Assembly: GCA_025927475.1 (NCBI GenBank)
Contig: JAICLL010000010.1
Coordinates: 1 to 64,000 of the forward strand
Direction: 5' to 3'
DNA from: Pirellulales bacterium
GTDB lineage: Bacteria > Planctomycetota > Planctomycetia > Pirellulales > JAICIG01
Length of the DNA: 64,000 bases
Shown here: positions 56,201 through 63,867 of the stretch, piece by piece
Layout: every line of letters starts with the position of its first letter
Position numbering within the stretch: position 1 is the stretch's first letter
Program-made: the position numbers and the translations under genes
The notes under the pieces: model-generated
Database searches by the model: none
The model's input: only the letters and a program-made list of their open reading frames with translations
Told to the model about the DNA's origin: nothing

Positions 56201-56606
56201 GCCGCAAAGGCACACGCACCCAGTTCTCATCGCTGGCGTCGATTTCCAGTTCAATCTCGAGCACCGCGTGATCTCGTTCAACGGTTCCACGAGCCGCCAG
56301 GTTTTTCAGCCGATAGCGAGGGCGAGTGATCCCCGCCGCTCCGCCCTCGGGGGCCAGCAGCGCACGCCGGATTTCTTCCAGCGTGTGGTTGATCAGCGGC
56401 ACATATTTTCCCTCGGCGTCGAGCACATACAGGATGTCGGGCTCGGCCCGTTCGACCGCTTGGCCACGGGCGGCGGGCTTTTCGGTTTCCGCATCTTTGC
56501 CGGGCTTGGCCGGCGACGCCGATGGCTGCGCGCGCGACTCGCCGCCCCCGCTCAGGAGAGCCACAGCAATCACTGCCAGAGCGCATCGACCGGATGACAA
56601 AATCAA
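53205..56606 (-). CDS. Large exported membrane-anchored protein, single module related to its neighbour
   Basis: 1133 aa from TTG 56606, chosen because it begins a clean signal peptide (LILSSGRCALAVIAVALLSG... RAQ). A frame to GTG 56729 adds a basic, Cys-rich leader. After a charged linker, DILYVLDAEGKYVPLINHTL opens a beta-rich module of about 950 aa, like the module starts in the downstream gene (VFIPVDAEG, YFVPADRPE). Three C-terminal membrane helices follow (SWLVLMASGVVLALGLIWLY, LFVAGVTVLSAAAL, FGGLLSLLAVLLERG). Stop and start overlap (ATGA) with the giant gene, so the two are coupled. No family with a known function was recognised. Confidence 0.7.
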   Translation of the reverse strand: MILSSGRCALAVIAVALLSGGGESRAQPSASPAKPGKDAETEKPAARGQAVERAEPDILYVLDAEGKYVPLINHTLEEIRRALLAPEGGAAGITRPRYRLKNLAARGTVERDHAVLEIELEIDASDENWVRVPLRLGGLVLDRPAEIEGEGQHLLDYETASHEYAAWFRGTTEKPRRVVLHALAPVERQAGRSVLRINAPRAVTSQLKLTVPLSEAAGEVSKDSVLVETRRLEAATEFQVTGLSGDFSIAWQRPDQARVEAPAVLSVDGQVVAKIDGRGIRTSATLRVNAFGREFGNFKVRLPRGATLLPESAADYTIVPVEAADAAEHEPQVVEVRLKAKTSGPVLVKLVTDQGHDVTRGGSFELGGFEVLGAVRQYGYLAVQVKDDWQVTFGARQGVQQSEDLPAEMPRDDVVAEFVYYGQPYSLPAKIAPLPTRTSVDPSFRLQVEPRQLLLDATFKYHVAGAKVFAIELDLADWTLDETTLGPPGVVKSAGLVAGQGNSRLVPLQQAATGEVELTFKARRPLEPDARSLEVRFPRAIADSFGEGELTIVPDDNVLLTPRAGAMDRLMPKPPSASAGDASADDGQPPRKAHLAYRIDDPDARFVADLRLAERTVSVRVQSQVTLSAAAKVEQRFAYHVANEPAEAVLLEAPEALAQTGPIAVMLDGEPLETEYVRMAPDDASGARLRVRLPEARLGDFELSTSYVWKSEAMVEVPPMTTVRLEIPLLAPADACSSNEATVTCPPGLHVKPLGKIWAAADEVVGGDGLSAAVAAAAERASAEPRATMRFVATSAAPELLLAVRRDEQERAQSVIIERALIETIVSEHARQDRAVFRFSTPGRNIALRLPADAAGARYWLTTANAARREITRDVSERGDERTIGLPAARQYTLELTYETPWRAAQRGRQPLELPRLLGQVNTRRAFWRLILPSDELLLSGPAGWTPEFVWQRHGLAWSRRASIDRRELDDWVGAANDDRFASTAGNRYLFSSIEPLDSCEIWTVRRSWLVLMASGVVLALGLIWLYWPATRRPAWLFVAGVTVLSAAALRPDGALLWLQAAVFGGLLSLLAVLLERGFARPQRPAAPYRSGSSSIVRPASTHTQARPAGAAGPVSTETAAVVVEAHMPEAAP

Positions 56607-57048
56607 GGGCTTCTCTCTGCACTGGTCTACGACAGCCGGCGGCTGTCTTCTGCCCGACAGACGGCAATTTGCGCAATTGCGGCGCGCCGTCAGCGCCAAT
56701 CGTGGGAAATGACAGTGCCAAGGCGGCACTATCCTGCCAGTCTACCTAGTCGTTTCGGCCGGTTAAAGCCACCGCCCTTCCCGGCGGTGTCTTCATCGCG
56801 AGTTGGTCGCTCACACCAACCCGAAGCGTAAAGCGAGGAACTGGCCGGTTTCTGCCGCGCCTCACTGCCGGCAACCGGCGGAACGGCGCCATTGCTTGCG
56901 AAGAACAAGGGATCTGCCCGCCGCGGGTCTGTCTCAACTGCTCTGCCCACTTGGCTTTGCAGCAATGCCAAAACGCATCGGCGTTGACTGATGCAAGCGC
57001 CCCGAGGTCGCTTTGCCGGGGCCCGCCGCCCCGACTCGCATGGAACTT

Positions 57049-57301
57049 GGCCCTCTCCCTGTTTTGTACCAAACAAGTGGCTTGGGTGATTGCACAGGCA
57101 CCGGGCCAACGCGGAATGACAAAAGGTGGCTGACAGAAAAATGGGAGACTTGGGCTCGGCCCCGATTGGTCGGCGCCGCTCGCGGTAGTTTTCTGTCATC
57201 AATTTTTCTATCGCTCGATCGGCTGCGCGAAGCGATCCCCCCACACGTGGCCTCCGAAATCCGGCCCTCTCCCTGTTTTGTACCAGATGAGTGGCTTGGG
57301 T
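57049..57301. repeat. 39-bp direct repeat pair in a gene-poor stretch
   Basis: GGCCCTCTCCCTGTTTTGTA plus 19 more bases occurs at 57049-57087 and 57263-57301, with only three mismatches and a 214-bp period. The stretch 56607-57303 has no supported coding sequence. Confidence 0.8.
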
Positions 57302-57303
57302 AG

Positions 57304-57332
57304 TTTTCAGCCTGTTTTTTGCCCATTATAAT
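57304..57332 (+). promoter_or_regulatory. Candidate promoter of the small membrane protein gene
   Basis: TTTTCA (57304-57309), a 17-bp spacer and a perfect TATAAT (57327-57332), directly after the second copy of the direct repeat and about 170 bp before the likely start at 57506. Confidence 0.4.
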
Positions 57333-57505
57333 CAAATAGCCCATTCCGGCGGCGCTGGAAATTGGCTTAGGGCTACGTAGACAAGCATCGCGATGCGATT
57401 GAAGCAGAGATCCGCGAGAACGACGGGTCATAACGATGGCCAGGATCTTCGCCGACCAACACATCTACCATGAACAGTCGGGCTGGACGTTTTGCCGCCC
57501 ATCAA

Positions 57506-57880
57506 ATGAACCCGCCATACACGACCACGGCGCCTGTCAGCCTCAATCGTCGTGGGCGGGCAGCCCGCTTCGCGTTGCGGGCGGCCGCCGCCACATCCAT
57601 CGGCTTCATCAGCGGGACGATAGGTTACGCCGTGTTTTCGGAACGCATGTCGGCAGTTCAGGCGGCGTGGGCTGACGCGGGCTTGCTAATTTATTATCGC
57701 GCCTTTGGCTACACCGAGTTCTGTCTGTGGAGCGTTTATGCCACCTGCTTTGGCCTGCTCGCGCGGCGAGCCTCGGGCCGGCTTGTCGCCGCGCTCGTCG
57801 CATGGCTGGCAACGGTCTGCGCGGCGACTACCTGCGCTGGCGCTTCGAGGATCTTGATTCGGGCGGTGTCGAGCGGGTAA
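57506..57880 (+). CDS. Small membrane protein of unknown function
   Basis: 124 aa starting MNPPYTTTAPVSLNRRGRAA. Three hydrophobic segments are visible: around ATSIGFISGTIGYAVF, the YTEFCLWSVYATCFGLLA region, and LVAALVAWLATVCAATTCAG. A positively charged N-terminus would lie in the cytoplasm. An in-frame ATG at 57470 adds 12 residues and cannot be excluded. It was not recognised as any family. A promoter with a perfect -10 lies upstream. Its coding status rests on open frame length and hydrophobic pattern only. Confidence 0.45.
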   Translation: MNPPYTTTAPVSLNRRGRAARFALRAAAATSIGFISGTIGYAVFSERMSAVQAAWADAGLLIYYRAFGYTEFCLWSVYATCFGLLARRASGRLVAALVAWLATVCAATTCAGASRILIRAVSSG

Positions 57881-57914
57881 GCCATGAAACGAGCCAGATC
57901 CGGCGCGGAACTGC

Positions 57915-57962
57915 TGCCCCGAAGGGGCGAAATAGAAAAGCCAGAGGCATTCGCCTCTGTTG
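57915..57962 (+). terminator. Two hairpins after the small membrane protein gene
   Basis: GCCCC GAA GGGGC (57915-57927) and CAGAGGC ATTC GCCTCTG (57942-57959) are consecutive stems located 35-80 bp after the stop. There is no long T-tract, so a terminator role is tentative. The rest of 57881-58139 shows no supported gene. Confidence 0.3.
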
Positions 57963-58139
57963 TTCGACGCATCTCTGGATCGGCCCGCCCACTGCCGGCT
58001 TGGGCGGCGGTGAAATTGGATTCGCCTTTTTGGGCGTGAGGCGACTATAATCTTTCAGAGAGGTTCGACCCGCCTGCATCGGGAAAGCTGCCTCCCCGCC
58101 TGAGCTTTCCTTGGTTTCTTTCGCCCACGAACGCTTCGC

Positions 58140-59255
58140 GTGACCGATCGTTTTGCCACCGCCCTTGGCCTGACCCTGTTGCTGGCATGTCTGCCCGGCT
58201 GCGAAAAGCCGGAGGAAATCCGGCATTACACAATTCCCAAGCCGGAAGCGATCGACCAATTGGCGGGGGGGACGGCTGAACCTGCCGGGCCGGCTGAGGC
58301 AGCCGAGCCCAGCCGCATGCTGGCCGCCGCGGTGCTGCGGCCCGAGCGAGCCTGGTTTTTTAAGCTGACCGGCGCGGTCGACGCCGTCGCCGCGCAAGAG
58401 GCCGCCTTCCGAGCGTTTCTCAAATCGCTCCGCTTCGGCGACGACGACTCGCCCCCCGATTGGACGCTGCCCGAGGGCTGGAGCCAGCGGCCCGCCAGCG
58501 GGATGCGCTATGCGACGCTCGAAATCGACGCGGAGCAGCCGCTGGAGGTCTCGGTGACCACGTTGGGCCGCGAAGGCGACGACGCGGACTATCTGTTGGC
58601 CAACGTCAACCGCTGGCGGGGCCAGATGGGCCTGGCCGACTTCGACGCCAATCAATTGGAGTCTGAAACCGAGCAGATTGCGATCGAGGGCGGCGCCGCG
58701 ACGCTGGTCGACCTGGTGGGACACATGAAGCCGGGCGGGCCAATGATGTCAGGCGGGGCCGCTCCGTTTGCTTCCGGCGGGCCTCGAAGCCAGAGCGGCC
58801 CCTCGCCGCTCGATCACGATAGCAAACCCCGGCCTTCCGCACCCAGCGGCGCGCAGGGCTTGCAATATGAGACGCCCGAAGGCTGGAACGAAGAGCCGGC
58901 CAGCGGCTTCCGCCTGGCCAGTTTCCAGGTGTCCGCGGGCGAGCAGAAGGCGGAGATTTCGGTGGTCGTGGCCGGCGGAGATTTGCTGGCCAACGTCAAC
59001 CGCTGGCGCGGGCAGATCGGGCTGAAGGCCACCACCCAGGACGAGCTTGATCGCGAGGCTCAGCAGATCGACGTGGGAGGGCGGAAGGGAACCTATGTCG
59101 AATTGACCGGCGAAAAGAAGACCACCCTGGCCGTGGTCGTCGACGCGGCGGGCCGAACCTGGTTTATCACGTTGAAAGGCGACAACGATCTTGCCCGACG
59201 CGAAGCCGGCAAGTTTCAAAACTTTGTGCATTCATTGAACATTTCAGAGCCTTAA
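58140..59255 (+). CDS. Lipoprotein with two copies of an LANVNRWRGQ domain
   Basis: 371 aa, GTG start. The signal ends LPGC (Cys21), a likely lipobox. Two homologous domains of about 120 aa follow, each with an opening PEGW...PASG.R.A and the core LLANVNRWRGQ.GL (DADYLLANVNRWRGQMGLAD and GGDLLANVNRWRGQIGLKAT). They are separated by a Pro/Ser/Gly-rich linker. The C-terminus (GRTWFITLKGDNDLA) mirrors a segment before the first domain (RAWFFKLTGAVDAVA), so the repeat unit is larger than the core. It is followed 70 bp later by ccsBA, which suggests a link to cytochrome assembly; no function is known. Confidence 0.65.
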   Translation: MTDRFATALGLTLLLACLPGCEKPEEIRHYTIPKPEAIDQLAGGTAEPAGPAEAAEPSRMLAAAVLRPERAWFFKLTGAVDAVAAQEAAFRAFLKSLRFGDDDSPPDWTLPEGWSQRPASGMRYATLEIDAEQPLEVSVTTLGREGDDADYLLANVNRWRGQMGLADFDANQLESETEQIAIEGGAATLVDLVGHMKPGGPMMSGGAAPFASGGPRSQSGPSPLDHDSKPRPSAPSGAQGLQYETPEGWNEEPASGFRLASFQVSAGEQKAEISVVVAGGDLLANVNRWRGQIGLKATTQDELDREAQQIDVGGRKGTYVELTGEKKTTLAVVVDAAGRTWFITLKGDNDLARREAGKFQNFVHSLNISEP

Positions 59256-59325
59256 GTCGGACACCCGGACGGACAAAGCACGGGCGCCAGGTGATTGACT
59301 GAGCCAAAGCCAAGGAGCGGAGATC

Positions 59326-62300
59326 ATGGGGGAGAGCAAACCGGAAGCGACGACGTCCGGCGGCGACCGATTCACGATTGAAGGCCACAGCGAGCCACTG
59401 GCCCTTGGTCCGCTTGTTGCGCGGTTGCTGGCGCCTTTGGCATCTTTGAAGGTGACGGTGGCTACCTTCGCGTTGGCGATTTTCCTGATTTTCGCCGGCA
59501 CGCTGGCCCAGGTCGACCAAGACATTTGGGTGGTGATGGGCCAGTATTTTCGGACGCCGATCGCCAAGATTCCCTTGCAGATTTTTGTGCCGCGATCGAT
59601 TCCTCTGTCCGGCTGGTTTTACTTTCCCGGCGGCTTCACGATCGGCTCGGTGATGTTGGCCAACCTTTTGGCGGCGCACGCGATGCGATTCAAGCCGCAA
59701 GCGCGCGGCCTGCGGTTGTTGGTGGGCGGAGCGGTGATTGCCGCAGGCGTGGCGGTGACATGGGGTGTCATTCACAGCGGCAGCATTGAGGGCGTGCCAC
59801 TGAAGAGCTGGAGCACACTGTGGAGCTATTACAACCTAGGAGTCGCAGCTTTCGCCGCAGCCGCGGGTATCTCAGCGGCGGGACGCGATCGTTCGCAACG
59901 CATTGAGCGCTGGACGTTGGCCGGGCTGGCGGTGGTGCTGGCCCTCATCGCCGCCGGACTGTACCTGGCCGGCGATTCGGCGCGTCCCAGCGATGCGTCG
60001 CTGCGCATCTTGTGGCAATTGACCAAAGGCTGGCTCGCCGGGCTGGTGTTGCTCGCCGGCTGCAGCCTGCTCTTCCGCAAGCGGGCGGGCGTGGTGCTCC
60101 TGCACGGCGGGGTGGCCCTCATGATGATCAATGAACTGATCGTCTATGGGTTGCACGAAGAAGGACAAATGCACATTCGCGAAGGGCAAACCGCCAATTT
60201 CGTGCAGGACATTCGCTCATTGGAGTTGGCAGCCATCGACCGTTCGCACCCAGACCACGACGATGTGGTGGCCATCCCGCAGTCGAGGCTTCCGCTCGGT
60301 GAGCGGATTGAATTGCCTGAATTGCCCTTTGACGTCGAGCTGGTCAAATTCCTGCAGAACACCGACGCGCCGCGGCGGCGGGAATCGGACGAGAAGTCGC
60401 CCGCCGATGCCGGCGCCGGCCGCGAGGTGGTGCTCGACGAGCGGCGGCCCACGTCAGGCGCCGATGCCAGTGGCAAAATCGACATGTCGGCCGCCTATGT
60501 CAAGCTGACTGATAAGGGCGACTCCGCGCGGTCGCTGGGCACCTATCTCTTGAGTTTGTGGCAAGGAGACGACGCGCCCGAGCGGGTTACGGTCGACGGC
60601 AAAACCTACGATTTATTCCTGCGCTTCAAACGTACCTACAAGCCATATGCTATGCACTTAGATGACGTGCGCTTCGACAAATACATGGGAACGAATACAC
60701 CCATGAATTATTCGTCGCAGATCCACCTGAAAGACCCGACGCGCGCGGTCGACCGCGATGTGAAAATCTGGATGAATAATCCGCTGCGGTACGCTGGCGA
60801 AACTTTTTACCAATCGAGCGTCGACCAGGACGAACGCGGCACCGGACTTCAGGTGGTGAAGAACACCGGCTGGATGATTCCCTATGTGGCATGCATGATC
60901 ATCGTGACGGGCATGGTTTCGCATTTTCGAGGTACGCTCACGCGATTTTTGCGGCGGGCAGGCGGCGGGCAGGCGGCGGCGTTCACTGCGGCCGCGGTTA
61001 TCTCTTCGGCGAGCGGCAACCCCGCCGCAACAGCCGCGGCGGCTTTGCAGGAGCGAAAGCGCCGCCCGCGAGCAAACGATTCCAAGTCGCCTCTGCCTCA
61101 GTCGGCGCAGCCGGCTTCCGTGCTGGTGCGTTTTGCGCCGTTGGCACTGGTCGGTGTCTGCGCCCTGTGGATCGCCGGCAAGGCGCGACTGCCCGAGGCC
61201 GGCGGAAAGATGGACCTGGTTGCGTTTGGCGAGTTACCGGTTGTTTATCAAGGCCGCCCAAAACCCTTTGATACGCTGGCACGCAATACGCTGCGCATCA
61301 TTTCGAAGCGAGAGTATTTTGCCAATCCGGCCGGTGAAAAGCGCCCGGCCATCGAATGGCTTCTCGATGTGATCAGCGAAAAGCCCGAGGCGTTGCAGCA
61401 CAAGGTCTTTCGTATTGAAAACCTGGAACTGCTCGATACGCTCGGCTTGGAGCGCCGTCCGGGGGCGTGGCGCTACTCGATTGAAGAATTCCGCGGGCGC
61501 TTGGATGAGTTCGACAAGCAAGTGCGCCTAGCCATGCGCGTGGATGAATCGAAGCTCAGCACGTATCAACGTAAGGTGATCGAGTTGAATGATCATTTGC
61601 GGGTTTATAGCCTCCTGGTTACGTCGTTCCGGTTGCCGCACATTAGCCGCGAAGAGCCGGCGAAGGACCTCTTGGCGGCCGTCCAACAGCAGCGCGAGAT
61701 GCGCCGCCTGCCGCTGCCGCTGGTCTTGCCGCCCGAGCAAGAAGAAGGCGAATGGCAGCCCTTCACCATGGCCTGGACGCGTGCCTTCGCTAAAGCCAAC
61801 CTGATGGGCCAGGACGCCGATCCCGCGACACTCGCACTGACCGATGTCCTGCGCGAATATGCCGCTGGCCGCGCGCAGGCGTTCAATCGCGGCATCGCCG
61901 AATATCATGCGCTGCTGGAGCAATCGCCTTATCGCGAGCGGCTCGTGCAGGATCCGGCGCACCGCGTAGACCTGCGAAAGATTCGCGTTGAAACGTTCTA
62001 CAATTATTTCGATCCGCTCTGGCTCTGCACGTTACTGTATGTGGTGGGCTTTCTGCTCACTGCGGTAGGTTGGCTGGGCTGGCCACAGCTCTGGCGGCGT
62101 TCGAGCTTCTGGCTACTGCTGTTGGCATGGTTGCTTCATTTGGCGGCGCTGCTGTTTCGAATTTATATTTCCGGACGCGGTCCCGTCACCAACCTCTATT
62201 CGTCGGCGGTCTTCATTGCCTGGGGGACGGTGGGGCTGGGGCTCGTGCTGGAATGGTTCTCGCGCTTGGGCATCGGCAACGCCGTGGGCGCGCTCGCCGG

Positions 62301-62916
62301 GTTCGGCGCGCTGGTGATCGCCTACTGCCTGTCGGGCGATGGCGATACGTTTACCGTGCTGCAGGCGGTGCTCGACACCAATTTTTGGCTCTGGACGCAC
62401 GTCACCTGTGTCAGCTTCGGCTACGCCGCGACGTATGTGGCCGGACTATTAGGGCTGGTCTATGTGCTGGGCGGCGTCTTTACCACCGCGTTCGACCGCG
62501 GTACGGCAAAGGAACTGGCACGCATGGTCTACGGCATTGTTTGCTTTGCGATCTTGTTCAGCTTTTTCGGCACGGTGCTGGGGGGGTTATGGGCCGACGA
62601 TTCTTGGGGCCGCTTCTGGGGCTGGGATCCCAAGGAAAACGGGGCGCTGATCATCGTGCTCTGGAACGCCTTGGTGCTGCACGCCCGCTGGGACGGCATG
62701 ATCAAAGACCGCGGGCTGGCGCTGTTGGCCGTAGCCGGAAACATTTGCGTCAGTTGGTCTTGGTTTGGCGTGAACCAATTGGGTAAGGGCTTGCATTCCT
62801 ACGGCTTTACCGAAGGCATCGCGCTGGCGCTGGCTTTGTTCGTGATCAGTCAGTTGGCCGTCATCGTCATCGGCCTGACGCCCAAGCGGCTGTGGCGCAG
62901 CAATGCGGCCGCGTAA
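59326..62916 (+). CDS. ccsBA: CcsBA-type system II cytochrome c assembly protein (ResB-CcsA fusion)
   Basis: 1196 aa; AAGGAG lies 8 bp before the ATG. The N-terminal half is ResB-like: membrane helices at about 40-65, 105-130 and 150-240, then a large periplasmic domain with KTYDLFLRFKRTYKPYAMHL and FYQSSVDQDERGTGLQVVKN. The C-terminal half is CcsA-like, with the tryptophan-rich heme-handling segment SWGRFWGWDPKENGALIIVL and conserved His residues in RWLLHLAAL-like, WTHVTCVSFGY and GKGLHSYGF contexts. The protein would export heme and attach it to CxxCH motifs, such as those of the cytochromes at 361-2079 and 35192-36619. An extra insert of about 300 aa separates the halves. Confidence 0.88.
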   Translation: MGESKPEATTSGGDRFTIEGHSEPLALGPLVARLLAPLASLKVTVATFALAIFLIFAGTLAQVDQDIWVVMGQYFRTPIAKIPLQIFVPRSIPLSGWFYFPGGFTIGSVMLANLLAAHAMRFKPQARGLRLLVGGAVIAAGVAVTWGVIHSGSIEGVPLKSWSTLWSYYNLGVAAFAAAAGISAAGRDRSQRIERWTLAGLAVVLALIAAGLYLAGDSARPSDASLRILWQLTKGWLAGLVLLAGCSLLFRKRAGVVLLHGGVALMMINELIVYGLHEEGQMHIREGQTANFVQDIRSLELAAIDRSHPDHDDVVAIPQSRLPLGERIELPELPFDVELVKFLQNTDAPRRRESDEKSPADAGAGREVVLDERRPTSGADASGKIDMSAAYVKLTDKGDSARSLGTYLLSLWQGDDAPERVTVDGKTYDLFLRFKRTYKPYAMHLDDVRFDKYMGTNTPMNYSSQIHLKDPTRAVDRDVKIWMNNPLRYAGETFYQSSVDQDERGTGLQVVKNTGWMIPYVACMIIVTGMVSHFRGTLTRFLRRAGGGQAAAFTAAAVISSASGNPAATAAAALQERKRRPRANDSKSPLPQSAQPASVLVRFAPLALVGVCALWIAGKARLPEAGGKMDLVAFGELPVVYQGRPKPFDTLARNTLRIISKREYFANPAGEKRPAIEWLLDVISEKPEALQHKVFRIENLELLDTLGLERRPGAWRYSIEEFRGRLDEFDKQVRLAMRVDESKLSTYQRKVIELNDHLRVYSLLVTSFRLPHISREEPAKDLLAAVQQQREMRRLPLPLVLPPEQEEGEWQPFTMAWTRAFAKANLMGQDADPATLALTDVLREYAAGRAQAFNRGIAEYHALLEQSPYRERLVQDPAHRVDLRKIRVETFYNYFDPLWLCTLLYVVGFLLTAVGWLGWPQLWRRSSFWLLLLAWLLHLAALLFRIYISGRGPVTNLYSSAVFIAWGTVGLGLVLEWFSRLGIGNAVGALAGFGALVIAYCLSGDGDTFTVLQAVLDTNFWLWTHVTCVSFGYAATYVAGLLGLVYVLGGVFTTAFDRGTAKELARMVYGIVCFAILFSFFGTVLGGLWADDSWGRFWGWDPKENGALIIVLWNALVLHARWDGMIKDRGLALLAVAGNICVSWSWFGVNQLGKGLHSYGFTEGIALALALFVISQLAVIVIGLTPKRLWRSNAAA

Positions 62917-63091
62917 GCCAGACGACGCGGCGGGGGTAGTGGTTTTAGCCCTGCCCTTGTTCCGGGCAGCTAGGAAATTGCAGGGGTATCACTACCAGAC
63001 GGGCGCCTTGGTGGAGTTTTAGCGCGACGCGCGATACAATCATCTTCGACAGTGACCCTACTCGCGGAAAGCGTTCCCTTGGAGGTCGCGC

Positions 63092-63196
63092 TTGGCGTCC
63101 AAGAAAAAGGGCAAGAAGAAACGAGGGCCCAAAGTTCGAGGGCTTTTGGGGCCCGCGGGCGAGCCAAAAATGCCGAGGCCTCGCGATGATCGATAA
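63092..63196 (+). CDS. 34-aa highly basic small protein
   Basis: TTG start at 63092 with GGAGG 6 bp upstream; stop TAA 63194-63196. The product starts MASKKKGKKKRGPKVRGLLG and ends in PRPRDDR. Its stop overlaps the ATG of the next gene at 63186 by 11 bp, which suggests coupled translation. The strong ribosome site and Lys-rich start argue for translation; the length and the rare start codon argue for caution. Confidence 0.45.
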   Translation: MASKKKGKKKRGPKVRGLLGPAGEPKMPRPRDDR

Positions 63197-63797
63197 ACGC
63201 CGGCGCCGACAGCCGAAACCAAGTGCAGATGCCGATGCAGGCGAGATCGAATCGCTTTATCAAGAACTTCTCCGGGCTTTTTACCAAGCAGGAGACCGCC
63301 GGCGAGCGCGGTCGGTGGCCAAACTGTTGGAAAAGGCGCTCGCCAGCCACTCCGAGTGGAATGGCAGCATTCGGTTTCACGAAATCCAGTCGCTCATGGC
63401 TGAGTTGCGCGGTGACTGGCGCGAGGCGATCGAACATCGTCATGTCGAGATCCGAAGAATCCTGGAACTACATTGCCTGACGCGGACCACGCCCAGTTGG
63501 GAATTCGTCGAGCGGCAATACGGCGCGAACGACGTGAGTGACCGCCTCGATTTACTGGCCATTCTTTACGACAACGCCGGCGATCTGGAACGCGCGATCG
63601 AAACCCTGCACGAATCGAGGCAGTATTGCGAGGCTCAACAGATCTCTTTCGATGGGCAAGACTTGCTCGACGAATTCGAGGCGATGCAAAAAAAGACCAC
63701 CAATGGCTCTTCGGCCGCGGCTGCCAAACGGCTTGCGGATTCCAACCGGGCACGTTATCGCAAAGCTAAATCCGGCGGAGCCCGGATCACCCGCTGA
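63186..63797 (+). CDS. Helical hypothetical protein
   Basis: 203 aa. Basic N-terminus (MIDKRRRRQPKPS), then an alpha-helical region with TPR-like spacing: EIESLYQELLRAFYQAGDRR, then RSVAKLLEKALASH, then LLAILYDNAGDLERAIETLH. A short Ala/Lys-rich tail follows. No catalytic motif was seen. It overlaps the 34-aa ORF and lies 70 bp upstream of the peroxiredoxin-like gene. The coding call is supported by the regular helical pattern and by the absence of a competing frame. Confidence 0.6.
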   Translation: MIDKRRRRQPKPSADADAGEIESLYQELLRAFYQAGDRRRARSVAKLLEKALASHSEWNGSIRFHEIQSLMAELRGDWREAIEHRHVEIRRILELHCLTRTTPSWEFVERQYGANDVSDRLDLLAILYDNAGDLERAIETLHESRQYCEAQQISFDGQDLLDEFEAMQKKTTNGSSAAAAKRLADSNRARYRKAKSGGARITR

Positions 63798-63867
63798 CGT
63801 TCGGGATGGCGGCGGATACTTCGGCTGGCCATTCCGGTTTGTGCCCGCGGCAGCTATTCTGAGAATA

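Noticed and set aside
56729-57464. Minus-strand frames of 170-176 codons in the gene-poor stretch
   Set aside because: They contain the translated 39-bp direct repeats, have no family signal, and overlap each other in different frames.
57884-58039. 51-codon frame after the small membrane protein gene
   Set aside because: No ribosome site and it runs through two hairpins; composition gives no sign of coding.
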